The notes under the pieces are model-generated. The model made no database searches. It was not told the DNA's origin and saw nothing but the letters and a program-made list of their open reading frames with translations. From JAZDHV01 sp043810355 (GTDB lineage Archaea; Nanobdellota; Nanobdellia; Woesearchaeales; JAGVYU01): a DNA stretch of 21,290 nt. How positions within the stretch are numbered: the stretch's first letter is position 1; each line of letters begins with the position of its first letter. The stretch lies in contig JBDROB010000040.1 in the NCBI GenBank assembly GCA_043810355.1, forward strand, positions 1 through 21,290, written 5' to 3'. The position numbers and the translations under genes are program-made. Shown piece by piece: positions 13,630 to 20,194 of this stretch.

Positions 13630-14907
13630 TCACCAAACTTTTATTATAAGGTCACATTCCTGATAATGTGAAAACTTGTCCAGTATCAGGCAATCGATAT
13701 CTTTTCTGAATACATTTGAGTTTGATATTGGTTTTACAGCGTCATAAGTATAATTCTGATTCAATGCCTTATTTGTTATCTCAAGAGAAAAATCCCTCTC
13801 TTTTGGGACATTTAGATCACTCTTTAAAGTATCATAATCCATATCCATGATCTCATCAATCTTTTCAATAGACATACCTTTTATACTGCTTGGCAGGCCT
13901 ATCTCTGTCTTCGGGAAATCCTGATAAATCAATGTCTTATTGAAAGTGCTGTTATGGAGGATGAAATAATTCTGGACAAATCTTTGATTAGGGAATCTAA
14001 TACTGAGATCAATTGTCTGCTCATCCTCAACACAGAAATCAATCATTGACTTATTCTGCATGATGAAAGATATTCCATTGTCCTGATCATAAAAATCAAT
14101 ATATCTGGATTCAAAATCCCAACATTCACCCAGATTTGAGAAATTGATGTAACCAAAATCATTATTGTCAATAAAATAATGGCTGTAGCCGAATAAATTC
14201 ATTGAATATGTCATGTTGATGGTGTTTTCTTCGACAAAATCAAAGAAATCAACCAGATTAAGGATCAAATCATTGCTGTCAAAGATATTATAAGAATAAT
14301 TGAAAAAGTCTGCTGTGATCCTGTTCTGGCTCATCATGTTTGATGAGTAAGTGGAGCCAGATACAATATCAACTTCCCTGAAGTTCTCATTTAACCTAAA
14401 ATTATCGAGCTTAATCTCAGAATTGTAAGACAATCTTTTTAGCGAGTTGTCTGTAAATTCAACAGAAATCTTTCCAGTGTATACAGTTGATTCATTTGAG
14501 AATATATTAGGAGCATGGCCTGGAGCCTCATAATCTGTTCCCTGGACTAGCCATGCAATCTTTTTACCTGGTTCAAGGTCAGAAAAAAAGAATATTTTCT
14601 GGTCAAGGATATCATAAGGCCTGTCGTCGTCAAAGGCAAACTTGCCCTTTTCAAACTCACCTGTTGTCCTGACAAAGACAGGGAACTTCCTTGCATCAAA
14701 AGAACTCTTGATGAATACAGGAGTCCTCTTGAATGACCATTCAGAGGTATCTTCAATATTCTTCTCGATTATTGAGAGGAAAAGCTCTGAAGTCAATACA
14801 GGCCCTGAAGAAGGCCTTACGAAAAGGAAAAACCAAGAGATGTAAAGAAGAAATAATGCTAGGCTGATTGCCCAATCTACCTGGGATGAACCTCTTTTTT
14901 TGCCCAT
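13630..14907 (-). CDS. Large pilin-like membrane-anchored extracellular protein (425 aa)
   Basis: It opens MGKKRGSSQVDWAISLALFL, then LYISWFFLFVRP. KKRG followed by SSQVD and a hydrophobic helix looks like a class III prepilin signal, with Asp in the +5 position. The rest is a beta-rich extracellular domain with many Asn-X-Ser/Thr sites (for example NESTV, NYSYN, NMTYS, NSTFN, NYTYD) and four cysteines (GECWDF, DFCVED and DCLI...ECDLII near the end). It is the first gene of an operon with a small pilin-like protein and the Ser-rich protein. No named family recognised; membrane anchorage with an outward-facing large domain is the safe reading. Confidence 0.65.
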   Translation of the reverse strand: MGKKRGSSQVDWAISLALFLLYISWFFLFVRPSSGPVLTSELFLSIIEKNIEDTSEWSFKRTPVFIKSSFDARKFPVFVRTTGEFEKGKFAFDDDRPYDILDQKIFFFSDLEPGKKIAWLVQGTDYEAPGHAPNIFSNESTVYTGKISVEFTDNSLKRLSYNSEIKLDNFRLNENFREVDIVSGSTYSSNMMSQNRITADFFNYSYNIFDSNDLILNLVDFFDFVEENTINMTYSMNLFGYSHYFIDNNDFGYINFSNLGECWDFESRYIDFYDQDNGISFIMQNKSMIDFCVEDEQTIDLSIRFPNQRFVQNYFILHNSTFNKTLIYQDFPKTEIGLPSSIKGMSIEKIDEIMDMDYDTLKSDLNVPKERDFSLEITNKALNQNYTYDAVKPISNSNVFRKDIDCLILDKFSHYQECDLIIKVW

Positions 14908-14971
14908 ATTATATTATTTGTTCTTTTTAATTAATAAATGTTGTTGTTGGAAATAAGTCTAAGTAGAATTT

Positions 14972-15008
14972 AATCAAAAAAACAATAAAAAAGTCAAAAA
15001 AAATAAAA
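14972..15008 (-). terminator. Poly-T terminator after ahcY
   Basis: On the minus strand, within a few bases of the ahcY stop, three T-runs follow each other (TTTATTTTTTTT, TTTTTT, TTTTTTT), without a hairpin. Runs of T are sufficient for archaeal RNA polymerase termination. Confidence 0.6.
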
Positions 15009-15009
15009 T

Positions 15010-16431
15010 TCAATACCTATAATGTTCTGACTTGTAAGGGCCTTTTACTTTCACTCCAATATAATCTGCCTGATCTTCTGAAAGTACAGTCAGTTTAGCC
15101 CCTAGTTTTTCCAGATGAAGGCGTGCAACCTCTTCATCAAGCTCTTTTGGAAGCATATAGACCCCAATCTCATGATCATTTTTCCAAATGTCAATCTGTG
15201 CAAGGACCTGGTTTGAAAAAGAAGTGCTCATGACAAAGCTTGGATGCCCAGTTGCACATCCAAGGTTGACAAGCCTTCCTTCAGCAAGCAAATAAATTGA
15301 GTGCTTGTCCGGAAAAGTGTATTTATGGACAGGACATTCACTTCCTTTTATTTCATCTTTTTTTATTCCAGGCCATTTTTCAAGCTCACTGACCTGGATC
15401 TCATTGTCAAAATGACCTATGTTGCATACAATTGCCTGGTCTTTCATCTTGCTCATGTGCTTAGCTGTGATTATATCCTTATTGCCTGTTGTTGTGACAA
15501 ATATATCAGCTTCTGCGAGAGCATCTTCAACAGTGCATACCTTTAATCCAGCCATGCATGCCTGAAGAGCACATATTGGATCTATCTCACTTACCATGAC
15601 TTTGGCTTTCTCATTCTTCAATGATTCAGCACTTCCTTTTCCAACATCTCCATAGCCACATACCATGGCTGTCTTTCCAGATATGAGAACATCCATAGCC
15701 CTTTTTATGCCATCTGTCAGAGAATGCCTGCAGCCATAGATATTGTCAAATTTTGATTTTGTCACAGAATCATTGACATTTATTGCAGGGAACAATAATT
15801 GATTTTTGTCCTTCATCTGATAAAGCCTGTGTACTCCAGTTGTTGTCTCTTCTGAGACTCCTTTCACTTCTTTTGCAATATCTGTCCATTTTTCTTTTTC
15901 ATTCTTATAATTCTCTTTTAGAATATTCATCAGTTCTCTGAAATCCTCACCTTCAGAACTATAATCTTTTTCAAGCAAGGATGGATCTTTTTCCACTTCA
16001 ACTCCCTTGTGGATAATTAGTGTGGCGTCACCTCCATCATCAACTATAAGGTTAGGGCCTTTATTATCTTCAAATTCAAGTGCTTTTTTTGTGCATTCCC
16101 AATATTCTCTTAATGTTTCACCTTTCCAGGCAAATACTGGAGTTCCTGTTTTTGCAATTGCTGCAGCTGCATGGTCTTGGGTTGAGAAAATGTTGCATGA
16201 AGCCCACCTTACTTGAGCGCCTAATTCTACAAGTGTCTCAATCAGGACAGCTGTCTGGATTGTCATGTGCAAAGATCCAGTTATCCTAGCATGCTTAAGA
16301 GGCTGATCTTTAATGTATTTTTTCCTGATAGCCATAAGCCCAGGCATCTCTTTCTCAGCAATCTCAATCTCTTTTCTTCCAAAATCAGCCAATCCAATAT
16401 CTTTTATCCAATAATTTTCAGTCTTATCCAT
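15010..16431 (-). CDS. ahcY: S-adenosylhomocysteinase
   Basis: 473 residues from ATG at 16431. A longer in-frame ORF reaches 16500, but AGGAGG stands 7-8 bp before 16431 and family members start with this kind of sequence (DKTENYWIKDIGLADFG). The enzyme hydrolyses S-adenosylhomocysteine to adenosine and homocysteine, removing the product inhibitor of methyltransferases. Recognisable parts: HMTIQTAVLIETL, STQDHAAAAIA, the NAD-binding GYGDVGKGSA, VTTTGNKDI, CNIGHFDNEI, GRLVNLGCATGHPSFVMS and the C-terminal KSEHYRY. Length and the insert around NILKENYKNEKEKW are those of the long bacterial/eukaryotic form. Unlike most other first genes here it has a leader and RBS. Confidence 0.95.
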   Translation of the reverse strand: MDKTENYWIKDIGLADFGRKEIEIAEKEMPGLMAIRKKYIKDQPLKHARITGSLHMTIQTAVLIETLVELGAQVRWASCNIFSTQDHAAAAIAKTGTPVFAWKGETLREYWECTKKALEFEDNKGPNLIVDDGGDATLIIHKGVEVEKDPSLLEKDYSSEGEDFRELMNILKENYKNEKEKWTDIAKEVKGVSEETTTGVHRLYQMKDKNQLLFPAINVNDSVTKSKFDNIYGCRHSLTDGIKRAMDVLISGKTAMVCGYGDVGKGSAESLKNEKAKVMVSEIDPICALQACMAGLKVCTVEDALAEADIFVTTTGNKDIITAKHMSKMKDQAIVCNIGHFDNEIQVSELEKWPGIKKDEIKGSECPVHKYTFPDKHSIYLLAEGRLVNLGCATGHPSFVMSTSFSNQVLAQIDIWKNDHEIGVYMLPKELDEEVARLHLEKLGAKLTVLSEDQADYIGVKVKGPYKSEHYRY

Positions 16432-16500
16432 TGAAAACCCTCCTATTTTACATAAGGGGATATTGTTAATATTATATATTTTTCTTAATATTATACTCAA

Positions 16501-16554
16501 TTTGTCCGGAATTCTATAGATTATTCGGACAAAATTAGAAAAATTTATATATAA
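16501..16554 (-). promoter_or_regulatory. ahcY promoter region with inverted-repeat operator
   Basis: TTTGTCCG (16501-16508) and CGGACAAA (16526-16533) are exact reverse complements with 17 bp between. A TATA-like TATATATAAATT (minus strand, about 16543-16554) would start the ahcY transcript near 16515-16525, on the repeat; a second TATA-like TATAAT lies near 16490. A dimeric regulator at the repeat could control ahcY; the divergently encoded Lrp-type protein is the obvious candidate. The same AT element is palindromic and may also serve the RNA on the plus strand. Confidence 0.5.
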
Positions 16555-16570
16555 GTTGTACTGATATACA

Positions 16571-16680
16571 GTCTAAACGCTATGTTGTAGGCTCTCTGAA
16601 AGGTCAACCCCCAACTTGATTAACTTCAAATGCGTTTAAACTTCTTGAAGTTTTCAGGGAGTCTTTTTTTTATTTTTTTA
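16571..16680 (+). ncRNA. Candidate pseudoknotted structured RNA with poly-T end
   Basis: The plus strand has TTTATATATAAG at 16543-16554, so a transcript could start near 16572-16578. The predicted RNA forms a 12-bp outer stem (16590-16601 with 16652-16663, two G-U pairs), an inner 7-8-bp stem (ACTTCAA 16623-16629 with TTGAAGT 16645-16651), and a weak hairpin at 16603-16620. Its first bases, TAAACGC (16574-16580), exactly complement GCGTTTA (16632-16638) in the inner loop, a pseudoknot. A T-run (16664-16671, 16673-16679) follows the outer stem directly. It may be an independent RNA or an attenuating leader of the Lrp gene at 16730. I do not recognise a known class. Confidence 0.5.
16664..16679 (+). 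terminator. Poly-T terminator after the structured RNA
   Basis: TTTTTTTT and TTTTTTT separated by one A directly follow the outer stem that closes at 16663. This resembles an intrinsic terminator and is also sufficient for archaeal termination. Confidence 0.55.
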
Positions 16681-16729
16681 AAAAGGGGATTGAGAATGGG
16701 TTGCCTTGCAATAGGGAGACCTATAAAAA

Positions 16730-17155
16730 ATGAGACTGGATTTAAAAGACCATAAGATCATTGAAGTACTTAGGAAAGACTCAAGGATTTCTATTAGGGA
16801 TATTGCCAAAAAGACACAACTTAGACCTTCAACTGTACATGACAGGATAAAAAAACTAGTCAGAGATAAAGTAATCGAGAAGTTTACACTCAAATTAAAC
16901 AATAAGGCAGTTGGCGAGAATTTCATTGTATTCATGCTGATAAAGTCAGAGAAAGAGATACCAAATGATTACCTAAACTCAAACAAACATATAAAAGAGG
17001 TCTTTGGAGTGACAGGAGAGTATGATGTTTTCCTGAAACTGAAATTCAAAGATATAGAAGAGTTCAATGATTTTGTCCTTGGATTCAGGAAAAGGTTTCA
17101 GTTGATCAATACATTGACATTAGTAGCTACCACAAATATAAAAGAAGAGATATAA
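16730..17155 (+). CDS. Lrp/AsnC-family transcriptional regulator
   Basis: 141 residues. Residues 1-50 are the AsnC-type winged helix (LDLKDHKIIEVLRKDSRISI, then RDIAKKTQLRPSTVHDRIKK with the recognition helix PSTVHDRIKKL and wing VIEKFTLKLN). Residues 60-135 are the RAM ligand-binding/oligomerisation domain, with the typical IKEVFGVTGEYDVFLKLKFK and DFVLGF. It should bind DNA as dimers or octamers and sense an amino acid or similar molecule. The ATG at 16730 fits family starts; a TATA-like CTATAAAA is immediately upstream, too close for transcription start there, so the mRNA may begin further up, including the structured RNA. AGGGAG at 16713-16718 is a possible RBS. Divergent from ahcY, a candidate target. 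Confidence 0.88.
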   Translation: MRLDLKDHKIIEVLRKDSRISIRDIAKKTQLRPSTVHDRIKKLVRDKVIEKFTLKLNNKAVGENFIVFMLIKSEKEIPNDYLNSNKHIKEVFGVTGEYDVFLKLKFKDIEEFNDFVLGFRKRFQLINTLTLVATTNIKEEI

Positions 17156-17284
17156 TCAATAAATAATAAATACATAATTTATATGAGAATAATCTAAATG
17201 GAATAATTACCATTAAAGAAAATAACTAATATCTAATCTTGTTGAAGAATAAATGTAAATATTGATAATAATTTGATTATTCTT

Positions 17285-17728
17285 TTAAGCTTTCTTTTCT
17301 TTTTTCTTTCTAATGGCTTCTTTGATCTTTTGAGCCTGTTTCTCAAAACCGAGCTCCTGGCCCATATTGTATGTCTGGAAAGAGGTCACAACAAATATGA
17401 TGAAAGCAATTGCAAGGAAAACATATCCTGGATATACCATAACTTCATTGATGGTTTGTCTCCAACCAAATAATTTGGATAATGTATGCCAGACAGAGAA
17501 CAATAATATTGAAATCAGGCAGAGCAAGAACCATGTTGTGTGCTTTCTTAAAGTTGATCCTTTTGAGAGTGAGTTTACAGCAAGAGTTGTCCAGATTATA
17601 GCCATAATACCAAATGAAATTGTGATGAATCCAACTGCAACTTCAGTGTCTGGGACAATGATAAAGATAGAAGCAAGACCGGCAAGAATCGCGATTAGGC
17701 CGAATATATAACTTATCCTAATTCTCAT
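17285..17728 (-). CDS. Small multi-TM membrane protein (module A)
   Basis: 147 residues from ATG at 17728, which is preferred over GTG at 17737 because GAGGTG stands 6 bp upstream of it. Four hydrophobic segments: ISYIFGLIAILAGLASIFII, VAVGFITISFGIMAIIWTTL, WFLLCLISILLFSVWHTL and YPGYVFLAIAFIIFVVTSF, ending with a basic tail. The last three align with the membrane proteins at 18448, 18903 and 19288: 'Trp-(Thr/Tyr)' at the end of the first, G-S/T-x-R loop, a 'WH' at the end of the second, YP-(G/E)-Y before the third. It follows the KaiC-like gene (module A) by 18 bp. Function unknown; it is likely the partner of that protein. Confidence 0.75.
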   Translation of the reverse strand: MRIRISYIFGLIAILAGLASIFIIVPDTEVAVGFITISFGIMAIIWTTLAVNSLSKGSTLRKHTTWFLLCLISILLFSVWHTLSKLFGWRQTINEVMVYPGYVFLAIAFIIFVVTSFQTYNMGQELGFEKQAQKIKEAIRKKKEKKA

Positions 17729-17746
17729 AACTAACACCTCTTTTTT

Positions 17747-18307
17747 TTAAAGATCCAATACAACATCACAAAATTGGATTAATTCATCAATGAGCTCTTT
17801 ATCTTTTTCTTTTTTTAATGATATGATAATACCTTTGACTTTCCAAACCCTCATCTTAGTGCTTAAAAAATGGATGAATCTTGCAACAACTGCAATATCA
17901 TTATACAACAACAAGGTTGATAATGAGTCAAAGAAGACAAACCTGTCTTTTCCAGGCAAAGCCCTTACAGCCTGATCCATAGCTATAGAAATATCACTCA
18001 AATTGTCTGGCGCTCCAATAAAAAGACATTTATCTGTTTTTTTTAACTGACCACCAGCAGTTTTTGAGACAGCATCAATAAAAATGATCATTTCAGGATC
18101 AATATCCTCTTTTTTAAAAATCTGAACAAGAGTATCATAAGGCTTGTTAAGAGTCACATAAACGCCTGGGATAGCATCTTCATCAATAAAATGCTTGATA
18201 ATGCTGAGATTTGTTTTTTCATATTTCTTTGCTTCAACAGTAGCAATCATAACAAACTGCTTGAAGTTCTCCAATTCTTTCTTAAGTTGTTGATCTATCT
18301 CAGCCAT
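17747..18307 (-). CDS. KaiC/RecA-like protein with degenerate Walker A (module A)
   Basis: 186 residues, cytoplasmic. It follows the layout of KaiC/RadA-type RecA folds: a P-loop-equivalent region ATVEAKKYEKTNLSIIKHFI (22-41), strand AIPGVYVTLNKPYDTLVQIF, MIIFIDAVSKTAGG, the Walker B strand RFVFFDSLSTLLLYND and a final KMRVWKVKGIIISLKKEKDK. The P-loop glycines are gone (EAKKYEKT in place of GxxGxGKT), though K-T remains, so ATP hydrolysis is doubtful. It is a close paralog of the protein at 19625. A TATA-like TTTAAATAATT about 20-30 bp upstream suggests a leaderless start at 18307. Followed by its membrane-protein partner. Resembles the degenerate KaiC-like sensor domains seen in other archaea; specific name uncertain. 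Confidence 0.75.
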   Translation of the reverse strand: MAEIDQQLKKELENFKQFVMIATVEAKKYEKTNLSIIKHFIDEDAIPGVYVTLNKPYDTLVQIFKKEDIDPEMIIFIDAVSKTAGGQLKKTDKCLFIGAPDNLSDISIAMDQAVRALPGKDRFVFFDSLSTLLLYNDIAVVARFIHFLSTKMRVWKVKGIIISLKKEKDKELIDELIQFCDVVLDL

Positions 18308-18419
18308 AACATATTCATATATCTTAAATTATTTAAACTTATTCATTTTAAATGTTGATTGAGATAAAGTATTAATTGTTTCTTGTTTATTTGAATATTA
18401 TTGATATTTTATCAAATTC

Positions 18420-18441
18420 AATAAAAAGAAAAAAGAAAATT
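18420..18441 (-). terminator. Poly-T terminator after module B operon
   Basis: On the minus strand, just after the last membrane-protein gene, bases read TTTTCTTTTTTCTTTTTAT, a T-rich archaeal-type stop signal. The remaining 110 bp before module A holds AT-rich DNA with a TATA-like box near 18325-18338. Confidence 0.5.
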
Positions 18442-18447
18442 TATTTC

Positions 18448-18906
18448 TTATTTGACTTTTGGCTTAGCTCCTTTGTCTAATGCTTTTTTCATCTCAGATG
18501 TTTGATCTTCAAAATTAAACTCTTCACTAATAAATTTCATCTGGTAAGCTGCCAATACAAAGACTAGGAATGCCAGAATTATCATGATATATTCTGGGTA
18601 TTCTGCAGCATGACCAAGATTGGCACCGATAGGAGTGACTTCTCTTATAAAGTGCCAAACACTTGAGCCAACAATTAGCAATAATGCAATCAGAAAATTT
18701 GAGATATACTGCCTAAGGGAGGAGCCTTTTGCAAGCTTGTTTCTTGCACTATAAGTCCAGACCAAAGCAATGATCCCAAATATGATTGTGATTATACTGA
18801 ACATAAACCCAACACCACTTTCTTCTTCTTCAGATTCTTCATCAGCAGTAACACTAAAAGTTAAAAATAAAGAAATTATCAGAATTAAATATATTATTTT
18901 TTTCAT
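18448..18906 (-). CDS. Signal-peptide-bearing three-TM membrane protein (module B)
   Basis: 152 residues. MKKIIYLILIISLFLTFSVTA is a signal peptide, followed by an acidic stretch (DEESEEEESG). Then come three hydrophobic segments with the family landmarks: FMFSIITIIFGIIALVWTYS; KLAKGSSLRQY loop; FLIALLLIVGSSVWHFIREV (Trp-His); EYPEYIMIILAFLVFVLAAYQM. Ends with a basic/charged tail. The start overlaps the stop of the upstream gene (ATGA) and GAGG stands about 10 bp upstream. It is the fourth gene of the module B operon. Paralog of the membrane proteins at 17285, 18903 and 19288. Function unknown. Confidence 0.72.
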   Translation of the reverse strand: MKKIIYLILIISLFLTFSVTADEESEEEESGVGFMFSIITIIFGIIALVWTYSARNKLAKGSSLRQYISNFLIALLLIVGSSVWHFIREVTPIGANLGHAAEYPEYIMIILAFLVFVLAAYQMKFISEEFNFEDQTSEMKKALDKGAKPKVK

Positions 18907-19286
18907 TTTAGTGAACCTCTTTTTTTCTTTTTTTGAAATGGCTTTTTTGCCAGATTTTTGAATGCAAATTGTTGGGTGATAAACTTTGTCTGATAAGCTG
19001 CAATGACAAAAGCCAGATAAGCAAAAATGATAAAAAGATATTCAGGATATTCAGCACCTTCACCAGCAATATTTCTCATTATATCTCCAACAGGAGTAAT
19101 AACTTTCCTAAACACGTGCCAAATATTGTTCAATAACCATAAGAATATACCTATATTCATAACTTTCAAAAAAGCCAGAAATGATGTGTCTTTTTCTTTC
19201 TTAATATATTTATTCAACATAATAAGTAAAATTATTCCTAATATGACACCTAAGATGTCAAGTGATCCATAAAGAAGAGATACCAT
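18903..19286 (-). CDS. Three-TM membrane protein (module B)
   Basis: 127 residues. Segments: LYGSLDILGVILGIILLIML; KEKDTSFLAFLKV loop; NIGIFLWLLNNIWHVFRKVI (Trp-His); AEYPEYLFIIFAYLAFVIAA, then YQTKFITQQF and a strongly basic tail. It shares the WH and YPEY landmarks and the AAYQxKFI end with the gene downstream, so the two are close paralogs. GGGGTGG stands a few bases before the ATG; there is a 1-bp gap to the stop of the previous gene. Third gene of the module B operon, probably a membrane partner of the KaiC-like protein. Function unknown. Confidence 0.72.
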   Translation of the reverse strand: MVSLLYGSLDILGVILGIILLIMLNKYIKKEKDTSFLAFLKVMNIGIFLWLLNNIWHVFRKVITPVGDIMRNIAGEGAEYPEYLFIIFAYLAFVIAAYQTKFITQQFAFKNLAKKPFQKKKKRGSLK

Positions 19287-19287
19287 T

Positions 19288-19599
19288 TTATGCCACCCCT
19301 TTTATGCTTGATACTTTTTTAATTCCAAGAATAAGGATAATATATCCAAGAAGCAATAAGGATAATTCAGGAAGATTGACAAAATTGCCTAAAATTGGCG
19401 ATAAATCAATAGTCTCTCTAGTGATATGAAATAGGTTTGATAGTACAAAAGCAAGGACACCTATGAAAAAATATCCAAGGAAAGCATGGAATTTTGGATT
19501 TCTCTCATCTTTTAAAGAAGAATAAATCCATAAGAGAGTAACTCCACCGATTATAACTGCGAGAATACCTAATATTGCATGAATTGGTTCTATTGCCAA
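19288..19599 (-). CDS. Three-TM membrane protein (module B)
   Basis: 103 residues from TTG at 19599, chosen because GAGGTG stands 6 bases before it; a GTG at 19608 (in that same RBS) would extend it by three residues. Segments: IHAILGILAVIIGGVTLLWI; KDERNPKFHAF loop; FFIGVLAFVLSNLFHITRET (Phe-His in place of Trp-His); LPELSLLLLGYIILILGI. The YPEY box has become LPEL. It is the most diverged member of the family and has the shortest tail. Second gene of the module B operon, 16-26 bp after the KaiC-like gene. Function unknown. Confidence 0.7.
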   Translation of the reverse strand: MAIEPIHAILGILAVIIGGVTLLWIYSSLKDERNPKFHAFLGYFFIGVLAFVLSNLFHITRETIDLSPILGNFVNLPELSLLLLGYIILILGIKKVSSIKGVA

Positions 19600-19624
19600 T
19601 ATATTCACCTCTTAAATTTTCTTA

Positions 19625-20194
19625 TTAATCTTTTTTTATTCCAAAATCAATAGTTGTGTCACAAAATTGTGTGAGTTCATTTATCAATTCTTTATCAGAC
19701 TCTTTTTCTAATGAAATGATAATGCCTTTCACTTTCCATACTCTCATCTTTCCAGTAAGGAAATGAGAGAATCTGCCTACTGTTCCAGATTTGTTGTATA
19801 ACAATAAGGTGCTTAAAGAGTCAAAGAAAACAAATTTTTCTTTTGAAGGAATAGAACGCACAGCCTGGTCTAAGGCCATGCCTATATCATTCAGTTTTTC
19901 AGGAGATCCGATGAAAAGGCATTGGTGAGTCTTCTCTGCTCTTCCTCCAGCTGTCTGGGTGATACCATCAATAAAAATGATTTTTCTTGTGTCTACACCT
20001 TCACCTTCTAGGATCCGTTGCATTATATTGAAGGGCTTGTTAAGAGTCACATAAACACCAGGAATATTCTCTTTTTCAGTAAAATTCTTAATCAATTCAG
20101 TTGATCTTTTTTGATAGTTTTTTGCATCAACCAAGACTAGGGCAATATAGTCACTATTCTTAGAAAGCTGTGTTAAACCGTCATCTTTTTCCAT
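19625..20194 (-). CDS. KaiC/RecA-like protein with degenerate Walker A (module B)
   Basis: 189 residues if started at ATG 20194, the position matching the paralog at 17747. Shared strings with that protein include IPGVYVTLNKP, FVFFDSLSTLLLYN and MRVWKVKGIIISL. The P-loop region reads LVLVDAKNYQKRSTELIKNF, which has lost the glycines and also the K-[ST] pair (KRS), so it is even less likely to hydrolyse ATP. TATA-like TTTTTATATCC at about 20216-20226 is 25-30 bp upstream of 20194, which argues that the native promoter survives the insertion upstream. The frame is open upstream into the transposase and an annotation tool may report one long ORF. Heads the module B operon. Confidence 0.75.
   Translation of the reverse strand: MEKDDGLTQLSKNSDYIALVLVDAKNYQKRSTELIKNFTEKENIPGVYVTLNKPFNIMQRILEGEGVDTRKIIFIDGITQTAGGRAEKTHQCLFIGSPEKLNDIGMALDQAVRSIPSKEKFVFFDSLSTLLLYNKSGTVGRFSHFLTGKMRVWKVKGIIISLEKESDKELINELTQFCDTTIDFGIKKD

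Noticed and set aside
16432..16500. Upstream extension of ahcY to 16500
   Set aside because: The extra 23 residues are not family-like and AGGAGG sits directly before 16431.
16571..16680. tRNA or known riboswitch at this locus
   Set aside because: No cloverleaf or TPsiC-like box, and I do not see the conserved cores of SAM, SAH, TPP or fluoride riboswitches, so it is left as an unclassified structured RNA.
17156..17284. Gene in the 129-bp gap between the Lrp gene and module A
   Set aside because: Only AT-rich DNA with frequent stops in all frames; probably overlapping ends of two convergent transcripts.
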